Part shown: piece after piece, positions 1-9,959 of the stretch | Layout: every line of letters begins with the position of its first letter | Position numbering within the stretch: position 1 is the first letter of the stretch | NCBI GenBank assembly: GCA_905181635.1 | Contig: CAJIYM010000003.1 | Span: forward strand, 248,001 to 312,000 | Reading direction: 5' to 3' | Source of the DNA: an uncultured Flavobacteriales bacterium | Lineage (GTDB): Bacteria; Bacteroidota; Bacteroidia; Flavobacteriales; BACL11 | Length of the DNA stretch: 64,000 bases | Position numbers and translations under genes: made by a program | The notes under the pieces: model-generated | The model's database searches: none | What the model was told of the DNA's origin: nothing | The model's input: the letters and a program-made list of their open reading frames with translations, nothing else

Positions 1-526
1 CCTTAAATGTCTCTTCTGATCCAATTGGAATTTGCAAAGGCAATGCGTGAGAACCTAACATCTCCTTTACTTGACGACAAACATTTAAAAAGTCAGCACC
101 TTGACGGTCCATTTTATTTACAAAACCAATTCTTGGTACATTATAGTTATCAGCTAATCTCCAATTTGTTTCTGATTGCGGTTCAACACCATCAACAGCA
201 GAAAATAAGAAAACCAAGCCATCTAAAACTCTTAATGACCTATTAACTTCTACTGTAAAATCTACGTGACCAGGAGTATCAATAATATTCACATGATAAT
301 CAGTACCTCTATACCCCCAAGTTAAAGTTGTTGCTGCAGAAGTAATTGTAATTCCTCTTTCTTGTTCTTGCTCCATCCAATCCATTGTAGCAGCACCATC
401 ATGTACTTCTCCAATTTTATGGGAAACTCCTCCGTAATAAAGAATTCTTTCTGTAGTAGTAGTTTTTCCAGCATCAATGTGAGCTGCAATACCAATATTT
501 CTTGTGTAATTTAAATCTCTAGCCAT
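1..526 (-). CDS. fusA: Translation elongation factor G, N-terminal part (truncated by window edge)
   Basis: Reverse-strand reading from the ATG at 526 gives [67 protein letters not shown]..., the canonical EF-G G-domain; next to rpsG and rpsL (str operon). Confidence 0.97.
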   Translation of the reverse strand, partial: MARDLNYTRNIGIAAHIDAGKTTTTERILYYGGVSHKIGEVHDGAATMDWMEQEQERGITITSAATTLTWGYRGTDYHVNIIDTPGHVDFTVEVNRSLRVLDGLVFLFSAVDGVEPQSETNWRLADNYNVPRIGFVNKMDRQGADFLNVCRQVKEMLGSHALPLQIPIGSEETFK

Positions 527-532
527 TTCTAA

Positions 533-1003
533 TTAAAATCTAAAGTGTGAAAACGCTTTATTTGCTTCTGCCATTCTATGTACATCTTGCTTTTTCTTGT
601 AAGCAGTACCTTCTTCCTTAAAAGCAGCCATCAATTCTGCTGACAACTTAGCATCCATAGTTTTTTCATTTCTTTTTCTTGCAGCAGTAATCATCCACTT
701 CATTCCTAAAGAAACTCTTCTATCCTCCCTTACAGGATGAGGAATTTGGAAAGTTGCCCCACCAATTCTTCTTGACCTTACTTCAACATGAGGCATTACA
801 TTCTCTAGTGCTTTTTTAAACACCACTAATGCTTCTTCCTCTTCAATTTTAGCCGCAATACTATCTAAAGCGGTATAAAATACTTTAAATGCAGTATTCT
901 TTTTACCGTCTAACATTAGATTATTTACAAACCTTGTTACAGTTACACTACCGAACTTTGGGTCTGCTAATAAAATTCTTTTCTTGGCTTTTTTCTTTCT
1001 CAT
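533..1003 (-). CDS. rpsG: 30S ribosomal protein S7
   Basis: MRKKKAKKRILLADPKFGSVTVTRFVNNLMLDGKKNTAFKVFY...; str operon order. Confidence 0.97.
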   Translation of the reverse strand: MRKKKAKKRILLADPKFGSVTVTRFVNNLMLDGKKNTAFKVFYTALDSIAAKIEEEEALVVFKKALENVMPHVEVRSRRIGGATFQIPHPVREDRRVSLGMKWMITAARKRNEKTMDAKLSAELMAAFKEEGTAYKKKQDVHRMAEANKAFSHFRF

Positions 1004-1016
1004 TACTTATTATGTA

Positions 1017-1391
1017 TTATTTCTTAGGTTTCTTAGCCCCATATTTTGAACGCCTCTGAGTTCTCTCACTTACTCCTGAAGTATCTAAAGCACCCCTAAC
1101 AATGTGATACCTTACCCCAGGCAAATCTTTTACTCTTCCACCTCTAACTAACACTACAGAGTATTCCTGAAGATTATGTCCTTCCCCTCCAATGTAAGCG
1201 TTTACTTCATTACCATTTGTCAATCTCACCCTTGCAACTTTTCTAAGCGCAGAGTTAGGCTTTTTAGGTGTTGTCGTATAAACCCTAGTACATACTCCCC
1301 TTCTTTGAGGGCAGCTTTTTAAGGCTAACGATTTACTTTTTTTCTGTATATTAGTCCTTCCTTTTCTTACTAATTGTTGTATTGTTGGCAT
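1017..1391 (-). CDS. rpsL: 30S ribosomal protein S12
   Basis: [60 protein letters not shown]... Confidence 0.98.
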   Translation of the reverse strand: MPTIQQLVRKGRTNIQKKSKSLALKSCPQRRGVCTRVYTTTPKKPNSALRKVARVRLTNGNEVNAYIGGEGHNLQEYSVVLVRGGRVKDLPGVRYHIVRGALDTSGVSERTQRRSKYGAKKPKK

Positions 1392-1416
1392 ATTATATCT
1401 TTACTAAAATGGGCGG

Positions 1417-1424
1417 CAAATATA
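1417..1424 (-). promoter_or_regulatory. Putative Bacteroidota -7 box (TATATTTG) for the str operon
   Basis: CAAATATA on + strand = TATATTTG on -, matching TAnnTTTG, 25 nt upstream of the rpsL ATG. Confidence 0.5.
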
Positions 1425-1545
1425 GTAATTTATTGATCAAAACTGAAATCACATTCATTTATTTTTACCTATTTATAAATCCTGATTTTATTCTAACAAA
1501 CAGGGGTTAATATTTTTCCTTATTAAGACAAATTTTATACCCAAC

Positions 1546-1577
1546 AAAAAAGGCACTAAACAAATAGCGCCTTTTTT
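1546..1577 (-). terminator. Intrinsic terminator downstream of the 1598-6007 adhesin gene
   Basis: AAAAAAGGC ... GCCTTTTTT inverted repeat with A/T tracts between the two minus-strand transcription units. Confidence 0.65.
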
Positions 1578-1597
1578 CTTTTTTTGGGTTTGTATTA

Positions 1598-4500
1598 TTA
1601 TTTTATAATCAATTTAAAGATTACTTTTTCTTTCTGTTCCACTTCAATTTCTATAAAGTAAATACCACTTGCTTTATTTTCTCTTTTTAGGATATGTTTA
1701 TCTGTATCTATAACATTATACTCCTCTATTAATTTACCAAACACATCTACTAACTTAATACTTGCCTGTTTTACCTGTTTCCCAAAATCAACTGTCGTCT
1801 CTTCTCTAAATGGATTAGGATAAATACTTAAAGCTATCCCAGAAGATAATTGACCAGCACCTGTTGATATATTATCAAAAATGTTTGACTCTACAGTACA
1901 TCCGTTCCCATCAGTTACAACAACATAATAAACACCATAATTAGCAACAATATATGTTACACTAGTACCTATTGAAACAAATGGATTAGACTGTTCTCTC
2001 CAAGAGTATGAGAATGGTGCTGTACCTCCTAATGGAATCCCTGAAGTTAACACATATGAACTCTCCGTAATATTCACACTTAATGCTTCTGGCTCTGTTA
2101 CACTATAAGTAAACTCACGCTCACAACCATTACCATCTGTAACTGTTAGTGTATCAACACCTACAGTTAAATTACTCGCTAATGCAGATGTTTGACCTGA
2201 ATTCCAAGTATAACTATAAGGAGGTATTGTTCCAGAAGATGAAGCCAATATACTACCCGTACTTTCCCCAAAACAATCTACGTGCTCTATTGTAACAGTA
2301 TTCGTTATTGCTGAATACTCTACAACCTCTAAAGTATCACTTACACTACAGCCAAGCGTATTATTATAATTAGCTAATAAAACATAAATACCTGCCACTA
2401 AACTATCTACCTGAACACCTGATCCAATAACAACTCCTGAATTATTTATATTCTCCCAACTGTAACTGTAACCCGGATTCAAGTTAGGATTTAAAATAGT
2501 TAACACCCCTGTTGAAGAAGCATTACAAATAGTATCCGTTAAAATAGATATAGAAGCTACAGTGTAAGTGTCATAATCAACTACCTGCTGATTTACACCC
2601 CCAGCAATAACAGAGGAAGGACAATTATTAATATCTGTTAAAGCAACTGTATAATCCCCTGAGCAAACATTTGATATATAATTATTTGCTGTAATAGAAT
2701 GAGAGGTAATAAATCCTGTCTGATTATCTGTAAGTAAAGCAGTATATAAGGCAACTCCTCCTGACAAACTATCAATCAATATAGTACCATCACAAGCACC
2801 TAAGCAGCTTTCTGAAGTACTCACGGAAATATTAAAGGTTAGGCTAGAAGGCTCAGATAAAACAATACTTCTGTTTACCATACAGTTATTTGTATCTCTA
2901 ATGGTTACTGAATAAACTCCTGAATATAAATTATTAATTGTAGCTGTAGTAGCAGAAGAACCTCCAAACCATTGATAAGCATAAGGTGCATGGCCTCCAG
3001 AAGCGGTTACCTGTGCACCACCATCATTATAACCAAAACAACTTACTTCATTACTATCCAAACCACCACTAGAATATTGATGTAAAGAGGCAACACTTGC
3101 ATCCATACTCTCTAAATAAACACGTAAGGTATCAGTACTTGCACTAGCGATACATCCCTTCGTATCTGTAACAGTAATGGTATAAGAACTATCAGATGAA
3201 TTATAATTATCTGCCAATAAAGCACTAGCAGTAGTAGTTGTTTGTGGTAAATTTAAATTGTCATCCCAAACATAAGTATAGCCTGGAGTCCCTCCATAGG
3301 CAAAAGCAGATAAACTAGCGGTATTAACACCAACACAATAAGGTAATATTGTTTGAGTATCGTCTATCTCAATCATTAATTCTGTAGGCTCATGAGTAAA
3401 TACTGTATCACTTGCACTACACCCTTTTGCATCTGTAACTACAACTATATGTAAACCTGGAGTTAGTGTATTAATCGTATCACCTACCCACTGTCCATTA
3501 TCCCAATCAAAAACATAAGGCAATGTACCTCCTACTGCTGTTGCTGCTGCTAAACCATCATTAGCACCATAACAATCTATCTGATCCAACTCAAATGCCT
3601 CCATACTCAAAGGCTCTGGCTCTGAAATATAAATACTATCAACAACCTCACAACCTAAAATATCTCTAGTAGTTACAAAATAACTACCCTGTAATAGACC
3701 TACTGCTATATCTAAATTAACACCAACAGTCTGCTGACCTTGACTCCAAAAATAAGTGTACACACTAGAAAATCCTCCAACTGAACTAATAGTAGCAATA
3801 CCATCAGCATCGCCATAACAACTAACGTTCTGAATATTAGTTAAATCAGATTCTATCAAAGGGTTCTCAGAAATATAAATACTATCAACAACCTCACAAC
3901 CCCAATCATCTGATAAAGTAACTGAATGATAACCAGAAGTTAAACCATCAGCAATAGATGAAGTCTCTCCATTATCCCATAAATAAGCATAATTAACCTG
4001 ACCACCAGTAGCATATAAAATAGCCTTACCTACACTATCACTATAACAAGCTATACCCTCAACAAGAACCAAACTATCTATACTTAAAGCATTAGAAGGC
4101 TCTGGAACATTAAAAGTATAATCAACAAAACATCCCCTAACATCATAAATATGTAATACATAAATACCTGCAAATAAATCAAATAAAGTATCGCGCTGAA
4201 AGATGTAACTAGATGAAGATTGTACAGTATCCCCCTGAGAATCTAACCAATAATAAGCATAAGGACCCCAACCACCTCCAGCATCTCCAACCAACATACC
4301 CGTATTATCCCCCTTACAAGGAATACCAAATATCTGAGCAGAAGCCTGCAAGGCAACCTGAGGCTCAATAATATTAACACTAGTAAATGTGTCACAACCA
4401 TTTGCATCCTCAACAGATAAATAATAACTACCTGCAATCAAACCAATAGCAGTATCGTTATCACTAAAACTAACAGGATTACCACTCTCATACCAAGAAT

Positions 4501-6007
4501 AAATATAACCAGGTGTACCTCCAGCAGAAGAACCAACAACAAAGCCAGAACTACCACCATAACAAACAGCAACTTTAGAGGAAGCTAAAGCCTGTAAAGG
4601 ATAAGAAGGGGAGGAAACTATTACCGTATCTCGCATCATACAATCATTATCATCTACCACTGAAATAATATAGGTGCCACCGGAAAGATTTTCAAATAAA
4701 CTATCTAAAGGGTAAGCATTAAGACTAAGAGTTCCATTTAGAAAATATGAATAATGATCATTGAGACCACCTTCAGCCAAAATACTAATTTGTCCATCAG
4801 AACCATTGTAACAATTTACACCAATAGGGAAAGAATTAACTAAAACAGGGTTTTGTATTTGCCCAACAACAATTGTATCCTGAGAATTACTTATTCCAGC
4901 AGCAACATTAACAATATATGTTCCTGGAAATAAATCTGTAAAAGTATAACTACTTACAGATAGATTAAGTGCAGATAGAACTAAAGAACCATTCATATCA
5001 AGTAATTCTGCATTCCATAATGGCAGAAGAGTATCTGGACTACAAGTTATAGTTGCATCATCACCTAAACATGAAGCCTGAGTAGTCGTTAAATCTAAAT
5101 TAAAACAAGCTGAAACAGTTATCACAACTGAATCAGAAAGAATACCAGAAGCACAAGAACCTACAATTGAAGCAAAATATGTAGTTGATGATGATATGTT
5201 AACAGGTAATGTTGGGCCTGTACCTAAAATATTTCCATTCGCATCAGTCCAAGTATTTGATCCAGCAACAACAGGAACATAAGCAATTGTATTAATGGTA
5301 TATGAATTAGCTGGTGTATTTGGTAAAAACTCCCAACCTTCATTAGTTGCTGTCCATTGTAAACCAAAATTTCTTGGAGCAGCAAGTGTAGGGTCAGTAA
5401 CAATATCCCAATTAGCTGATGTAGCATCTACTAAACCATGAACTCCATTACCACCATTCCAACCAGTACATAAAGGCTTGTCTTGAAGAAACATTTCAAT
5501 CTTATCAGACCCTTCATACAAAACAACTTGCGCTGTATATAAATCCGAGGTACAAGAAAACATTGGCACAGCACACCAAGTTACAACAAATTTTCTATTT
5601 GGCGCAATCCCAATCATACCGTAATAAACTGCTCCTCCAATTCCTGTATTTATGTCTTGCCAAGGTGCCATTATTGCATTCTCAGGCAATCCACCAGGAT
5701 TAGGTATTGCTTGACCAATATTCCAGGGGGAATAAGCACTAGCTTGAGTACCATCAAAAGTAATATAACTATTTCCAGAAACCACTAAAGAAGTGTACGG
5801 AATACCATAAAAATTAAAGGTGAAACCAATCGGAACTAGTACATCGTGCTGATCATCAACTGACATTGAACTCTGATTAGCACTTAAAGCATATAAAGTA
5901 TCTTGATAGCTACCACACACTGAAGTGTCATTAGAAATAATAATCTGTGCGTTAACTGAATTATAACCAATTAATAATATCACCAAAAAAAATAGCCCTC
6001 TTTTCAT
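1598..6007 (-). CDS. Giant secreted SprB-repeat adhesin with T9SS type A C-terminal sorting domain (1469 aa)
   Basis: Signal peptide MKRGLFFLVILLIGYNSVNAQ; repeated units like VSCFGYNDGGAQVTASGGHAPYAYQWFGG...GVYSVTIRDTNNC; C-terminal LSIYPNPFREETTVDFGKQVKQASIKLVDVFGKLIEEYN...GIYFIEIEVEQKEKVIFKLIIK. Confidence 0.88.
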   Translation of the reverse strand: MKRGLFFLVILLIGYNSVNAQIIISNDTSVCGSYQDTLYALSANQSSMSVDDQHDVLVPIGFTFNFYGIPYTSLVVSGNSYITFDGTQASAYSPWNIGQAIPNPGGLPENAIMAPWQDINTGIGGAVYYGMIGIAPNRKFVVTWCAVPMFSCTSDLYTAQVVLYEGSDKIEMFLQDKPLCTGWNGGNGVHGLVDATSANWDIVTDPTLAAPRNFGLQWTATNEGWEFLPNTPANSYTINTIAYVPVVAGSNTWTDANGNILGTGPTLPVNISSSTTYFASIVGSCASGILSDSVVITVSACFNLDLTTTQASCLGDDATITCSPDTLLPLWNAELLDMNGSLVLSALNLSVSSYTFTDLFPGTYIVNVAAGISNSQDTIVVGQIQNPVLVNSFPIGVNCYNGSDGQISILAEGGLNDHYSYFLNGTLSLNAYPLDSLFENLSGGTYIISVVDDNDCMMRDTVIVSSPSYPLQALASSKVAVCYGGSSGFVVGSSAGGTPGYIYSWYESGNPVSFSDNDTAIGLIAGSYYLSVEDANGCDTFTSVNIIEPQVALQASAQIFGIPCKGDNTGMLVGDAGGGWGPYAYYWLDSQGDTVQSSSSYIFQRDTLFDLFAGIYVLHIYDVRGCFVDYTFNVPEPSNALSIDSLVLVEGIACYSDSVGKAILYATGGQVNYAYLWDNGETSSIADGLTSGYHSVTLSDDWGCEVVDSIYISENPLIESDLTNIQNVSCYGDADGIATISSVGGFSSVYTYFWSQGQQTVGVNLDIAVGLLQGSYFVTTRDILGCEVVDSIYISEPEPLSMEAFELDQIDCYGANDGLAAATAVGGTLPYVFDWDNGQWVGDTINTLTPGLHIVVVTDAKGCSASDTVFTHEPTELMIEIDDTQTILPYCVGVNTASLSAFAYGGTPGYTYVWDDNLNLPQTTTTASALLADNYNSSDSSYTITVTDTKGCIASASTDTLRVYLESMDASVASLHQYSSGGLDSNEVSCFGYNDGGAQVTASGGHAPYAYQWFGGSSATTATINNLYSGVYSVTIRDTNNCMVNRSIVLSEPSSLTFNISVSTSESCLGACDGTILIDSLSGGVALYTALLTDNQTGFITSHSITANNYISNVCSGDYTVALTDINNCPSSVIAGGVNQQVVDYDTYTVASISILTDTICNASSTGVLTILNPNLNPGYSYSWENINNSGVVIGSGVQVDSLVAGIYVLLANYNNTLGCSVSDTLEVVEYSAITNTVTIEHVDCFGESTGSILASSSGTIPPYSYTWNSGQTSALASNLTVGVDTLTVTDGNGCEREFTYSVTEPEALSVNITESSYVLTSGIPLGGTAPFSYSWREQSNPFVSIGTSVTYIVANYGVYYVVVTDGNGCTVESNIFDNISTGAGQLSSGIALSIYPNPFREETTVDFGKQVKQASIKLVDVFGKLIEEYNVIDTDKHILKRENKASGIYFIEIEVEQKEKVIFKLIIK
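1638..4601. repeat. Copy 1 of an almost identical ~2.94 kb direct repeat (copy 2 at 9997-12960, offset 8359)
   Basis: Constant offset; identical translated segment from VAVCYGGSSGFVVG to GIYFIEIEVE; only an edge SNP noticed (1661 a / 10020 g); divergence starts around 4576. Confidence 0.9.
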
Positions 6008-6100
6008 AATTTAATATTTTATTTTATAATCAAAATTAGGTAATATCGTTAGAAACCACAATACGTTATAAAGCGTAATTTTGTTTTATCTTAATTTCTT

Positions 6101-9100
6101 TTACCTTAATAATGTTACTGAACCTTTCTTATCATAATAATAACCGTCAACACCCTTTCCTTCAAAAACATAAAAGTAAACACCCTCTGGTAAATCTTTC
6201 CCATCAATACCTTTACCCTTCCAAGATTTATCGGACCCAACCCATGTATATACTAATTGACCCCATCTATTAAAGATTTGAACATCTACTATTCCCATGG
6301 CATATTCAAAGAACAAAAACTCATCATTAATTCCATCTTGATTAGGGGTAAATACATTTTTAACTTCGGGTACACCTTGAACTTCAATAATGAATTCGAC
6401 AGAATCTTGGCAACCTGTAACTTCATTAGTTAGCATTACAAAAACATTATTAATCCCTAACTCATCTTCATCAAACTCATGATCAAAGACTTCATTATCT
6501 ATTTGATTTACTCCATTAAAATATTCTGCTAAACCATTCTGCCAAATCCATTCAAAGCCATAAGATTCTAAAGAAATAGTTGAATCAATGAAGCTAATTT
6601 TTTTGGGACCATGAAATGGACCAGCATAATTAATAGTAGTAACCTGTGCAATAAATTCAATTGGCTCAGTATAAACAACAGTTGTAGCAACATCATTACA
6701 ACCATTTGCATCATTTACACTAACAGTATAACTAAATCCTGCTGACAAATTATCTGATATAGTATCTCCAATAATTGTATTTATAGATCCTGTTGAAGAC
6801 ATACTTAGCCAAGAAATATCATATCCAAATACATTATTATTTTCAACTCCACCATCTATTGTTACTTCCGCCCACCCGTCAGCAGCAGCAAAACAAGAAA
6901 CTTGGTAGCTAGAAGATGGGTTTGATTCTGTAACAAAAATACTAAGTAAAGTTGGCTCAGTAATTTCAATTATGCCACTTCCTTCACAATTATTTGCATC
7001 AGTTGATGTAACGGTATATATACCAGCACTTAATATTGTAGGAGTATGTTGCTCATTACTTACAATATTATTTAAAGCATCAGTCCAAACAAAAGAAACA
7101 CCTGACCCTGTAGCAATAGCTGAAGCATCAGAAGCGCCATTACAACTCACATCAAAATCACCATAATATAATGAATCTACTTCAACTAAAGCTACTGGAG
7201 CATTAGGTTGTAAGATTACAATAGTATCAGTATAAGTACAACCTTGAAGATCAGTAACTATAACCGTATAATTTCCAGAAGATAAACCAGTTGCATTTTG
7301 AGTTGTTTGAGCGTTACTCCACAAATAATTAATTGTTCCCGAACCATTAACGGGATTTACAATTGCTTCACCATCACTCAAACCAAAACAACTAACATGA
7401 GTTGGAGTAATATCACTAATTATAGATGCATTTTCTGTTACTTCGTAAGATTGCGTAAAAATACAACCCTGCGCATCAATAATTTCAACCGCATAAGTTG
7501 CTGCAGTAAGATTGGATAAAATATATAATCCATTAGTATTATCTATTAATCCATTTGGATAAACGCTAGTTGTATCCCAACGCAAATCATATGGAGATGT
7601 TCCACCAGAAATATTCAAACCTATTTCACCATCATTTAAAGAATAACAGCTGACGTTTGTAATATTTTCTCCATCTATAATTGGAGTTGATCCTGGCAGA
7701 ATGGTAAATGAAAAGTTGTTATCACATCCATAATATGGAATTCCAAAAGAACTGCTATCAGCATAATGAGTAACTAACCAATAATCTCCAGGAGAAAAAG
7801 CGCCAAAGTAAGTGCCAGCTCCATTACTAATATCTGATCCAGAAGGATTTCCAGCGTTATCATTTTCCCAAGTATAAGTAAATAAAGGATTAGGATCTAG
7901 CACCTGCCCTGTACCATTATTTGTGTTGTAACAAGTTGAAGCATTTAATTCTAAAATTGGGTCAGGTATTGCTAATGAAGCATTTATATCTCTTTCAAAA
8001 CCTGGAGTACCAGCACCAAAAGTTACTGCACCCTCACAATTATTATCATCTGTAATATAAATTGAATGCGTACCTGTTGCTAAATTAAAGATCAATGAAT
8101 CATTTATTATTAAAACTTGATTTACTAAAGGAATAGGGAATGTATTGGCTTCCAAAATATCATAATAATATTCTCCTGTACCGCCATTAACATGAACCCA
8201 AAATTGTCCATTTTCAGCACCTAAACAAGTTGCATCAACTGTATTATAAATATCGTATTGTAATTGAGTTGGTTGATTCAAATATGAACCAATTGTTATT
8301 TCACAACCATTGTCATCTTCAATAACCACCGCATAACTTCCAAAATACAATGAACTGATAATATTACCTGTTCCCGTATAAGAATTTGGACCATTCCAAC
8401 TATACGAATAAGGAGGTAAACCTCCTACAACATTAGTAGCAGTTAAAGCTCCATCATATAAACCAAAACAAGATACTGAATCTCCTGTTATAATCACTGA
8501 ATCTGGATTCATACTGTTTGTAATAGAATCTAAATCAAAACTATCCTGAGCAATACAATTTCTTTCATCCATGACTGTAATCGTATACTGATCTGCTTGA
8601 AGATTATATGCACAAGCAGTAGTTTGCAATAATACGTCATTCCAAGCATAGGCATAATCTGGAGTTCCTCCACTAGCAATTGCACATAATTCACCTGAAA
8701 AAGTATTAGAACAATATGCATATATAGCTAAACTATCAATTATATCAACTACTAACTCAGTAGGCTCAGTAATTAATACAGTGTCAGATGCTGTACACCC
8801 ATTTGCATCTGTAACATAAACGGTATGTATTCCAGGACTCAAACTATCAATATTCTGACCAGTAGGTCCGTTAATACTATCCCACACGAAAGTATATCCT
8901 AATGTCCCTTGAGTAGCAGATGCAAAAGCTGTACCATCATTAAAACCATAACATTGCACTGGCTGAGTTGGTAATTGACCTGGAATTGGAGCTCCGTTAC
9001 CAATTGCATTAGCAAATAATTCATCGGGTTGAGTAATAGTAAATGTAATCGTTTTTCTACATCCAATTGCATCCTCAATCAAAACATCATGTCCTCCATA

Positions 9101-9859
9101 ACAGACGTTAAAAGCAGTATCAGGACCACTTCCATAATAAACCTGTCCGATATCCCAGCTATAAATATGAGGTAAAATACCACCTGCTGATGAAAATTGA
9201 ACATTTGCATCACAGGATCCAAAACAAGAAACTTGATTCAATATATCAGCAACTCCTGTAATAGGAGGATGAGAATTTATAATTTCAATAGAAGATTGAA
9301 ACGTACATCCATTTGTATCAGTAACAGTAACTACATGATTTGCTGCCCATAAATTAATCACTAATTGCGTATTTTGGCCATTATCCCAAGAATAAGTGTA
9401 TGGAAATGTCCCTCCAATAGCATTCTCCGCATATGCAATACCTGAAGAGTCTCCATAACAATCAACATTTGAATACAAGGTAATTAATGTACTCAACGAG
9501 TCTTGAGGCTGACTAACTGTATAAAAGGTATCCTGAAAACAAGTTGGGTTTACCAAATCTGTAATTGTAACATTATAAACACCTGTAGGCAAATTTGTAA
9601 TATCTTGAACTATGTCAGTAGTATTCCAAGCATAAGCATAAAGACCTGTACTGTCTAATAATACTAAATCTATTGCCCCACTTGTTCCTGAATAGCAACG
9701 AACATCAGTTACAATTGCGCTATCAATAATTTGACAATCCTGAGACTTCGCTGTAATTGAAAATACTAGTCCTATAAACATAAAGAGTAACGATTTGATT
9801 CTATCGGTACTTTTGGATAATTTATTTCTCATATTTTTACTGATATATTTATTCTTCAT
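6101..9859 (-). CDS. Giant secreted SprB-repeat protein with gliding motility-associated (CHU_C, type B) C-terminal domain (1252 aa)
   Basis: Repeated VSCFGxxDG...PYxYSWxxGQ...GxYxVxVTDxxGC units; C-terminal NVFTPNQDGINDEFLFFEYAMGIVDVQIFNRWGQLVYTWVGSDKSWKGKGIDGKDLPEGVYFYVFEGKGVDGYYYDKKGSVTLLR. Confidence 0.88.
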   Translation of the reverse strand: MKNKYISKNMRNKLSKSTDRIKSLLFMFIGLVFSITAKSQDCQIIDSAIVTDVRCYSGTSGAIDLVLLDSTGLYAYAWNTTDIVQDITNLPTGVYNVTITDLVNPTCFQDTFYTVSQPQDSLSTLITLYSNVDCYGDSSGIAYAENAIGGTFPYTYSWDNGQNTQLVINLWAANHVVTVTDTNGCTFQSSIEIINSHPPITGVADILNQVSCFGSCDANVQFSSAGGILPHIYSWDIGQVYYGSGPDTAFNVCYGGHDVLIEDAIGCRKTITFTITQPDELFANAIGNGAPIPGQLPTQPVQCYGFNDGTAFASATQGTLGYTFVWDSINGPTGQNIDSLSPGIHTVYVTDANGCTASDTVLITEPTELVVDIIDSLAIYAYCSNTFSGELCAIASGGTPDYAYAWNDVLLQTTACAYNLQADQYTITVMDERNCIAQDSFDLDSITNSMNPDSVIITGDSVSCFGLYDGALTATNVVGGLPPYSYSWNGPNSYTGTGNIISSLYFGSYAVVIEDDNGCEITIGSYLNQPTQLQYDIYNTVDATCLGAENGQFWVHVNGGTGEYYYDILEANTFPIPLVNQVLIINDSLIFNLATGTHSIYITDDNNCEGAVTFGAGTPGFERDINASLAIPDPILELNASTCYNTNNGTGQVLDPNPLFTYTWENDNAGNPSGSDISNGAGTYFGAFSPGDYWLVTHYADSSSFGIPYYGCDNNFSFTILPGSTPIIDGENITNVSCYSLNDGEIGLNISGGTSPYDLRWDTTSVYPNGLIDNTNGLYILSNLTAATYAVEIIDAQGCIFTQSYEVTENASIISDITPTHVSCFGLSDGEAIVNPVNGSGTINYLWSNAQTTQNATGLSSGNYTVIVTDLQGCTYTDTIVILQPNAPVALVEVDSLYYGDFDVSCNGASDASAIATGSGVSFVWTDALNNIVSNEQHTPTILSAGIYTVTSTDANNCEGSGIIEITEPTLLSIFVTESNPSSSYQVSCFAAADGWAEVTIDGGVENNNVFGYDISWLSMSSTGSINTIIGDTISDNLSAGFSYTVSVNDANGCNDVATTVVYTEPIEFIAQVTTINYAGPFHGPKKISFIDSTISLESYGFEWIWQNGLAEYFNGVNQIDNEVFDHEFDEDELGINNVFVMLTNEVTGCQDSVEFIIEVQGVPEVKNVFTPNQDGINDEFLFFEYAMGIVDVQIFNRWGQLVYTWVGSDKSWKGKGIDGKDLPEGVYFYVFEGKGVDGYYYDKKGSVTLLR

Positions 9860-9959
9860 TTTTCAATTTTAACTTTTTAACAATTTTGCAAATATACGCT
9901 TATATTAATAAGTACTTATTTAGCGGGTAATATTTAGCAACAATCAATTTTTAATAAAC

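Noticed and set aside
7-246. 79-aa plus-strand ORF at the window start
   Set aside because: Lies antisense to fusA, whose conserved EF-G sequence accounts for this region.
4243-4437. 64-aa minus-strand ORF duplicated exactly at 12602-12796
   Set aside because: Alternate-frame ORF inside the adhesin genes; it is duplicated only because it lies in the 2.94 kb repeat, and its Leu-rich composition is a frame-shift artefact.
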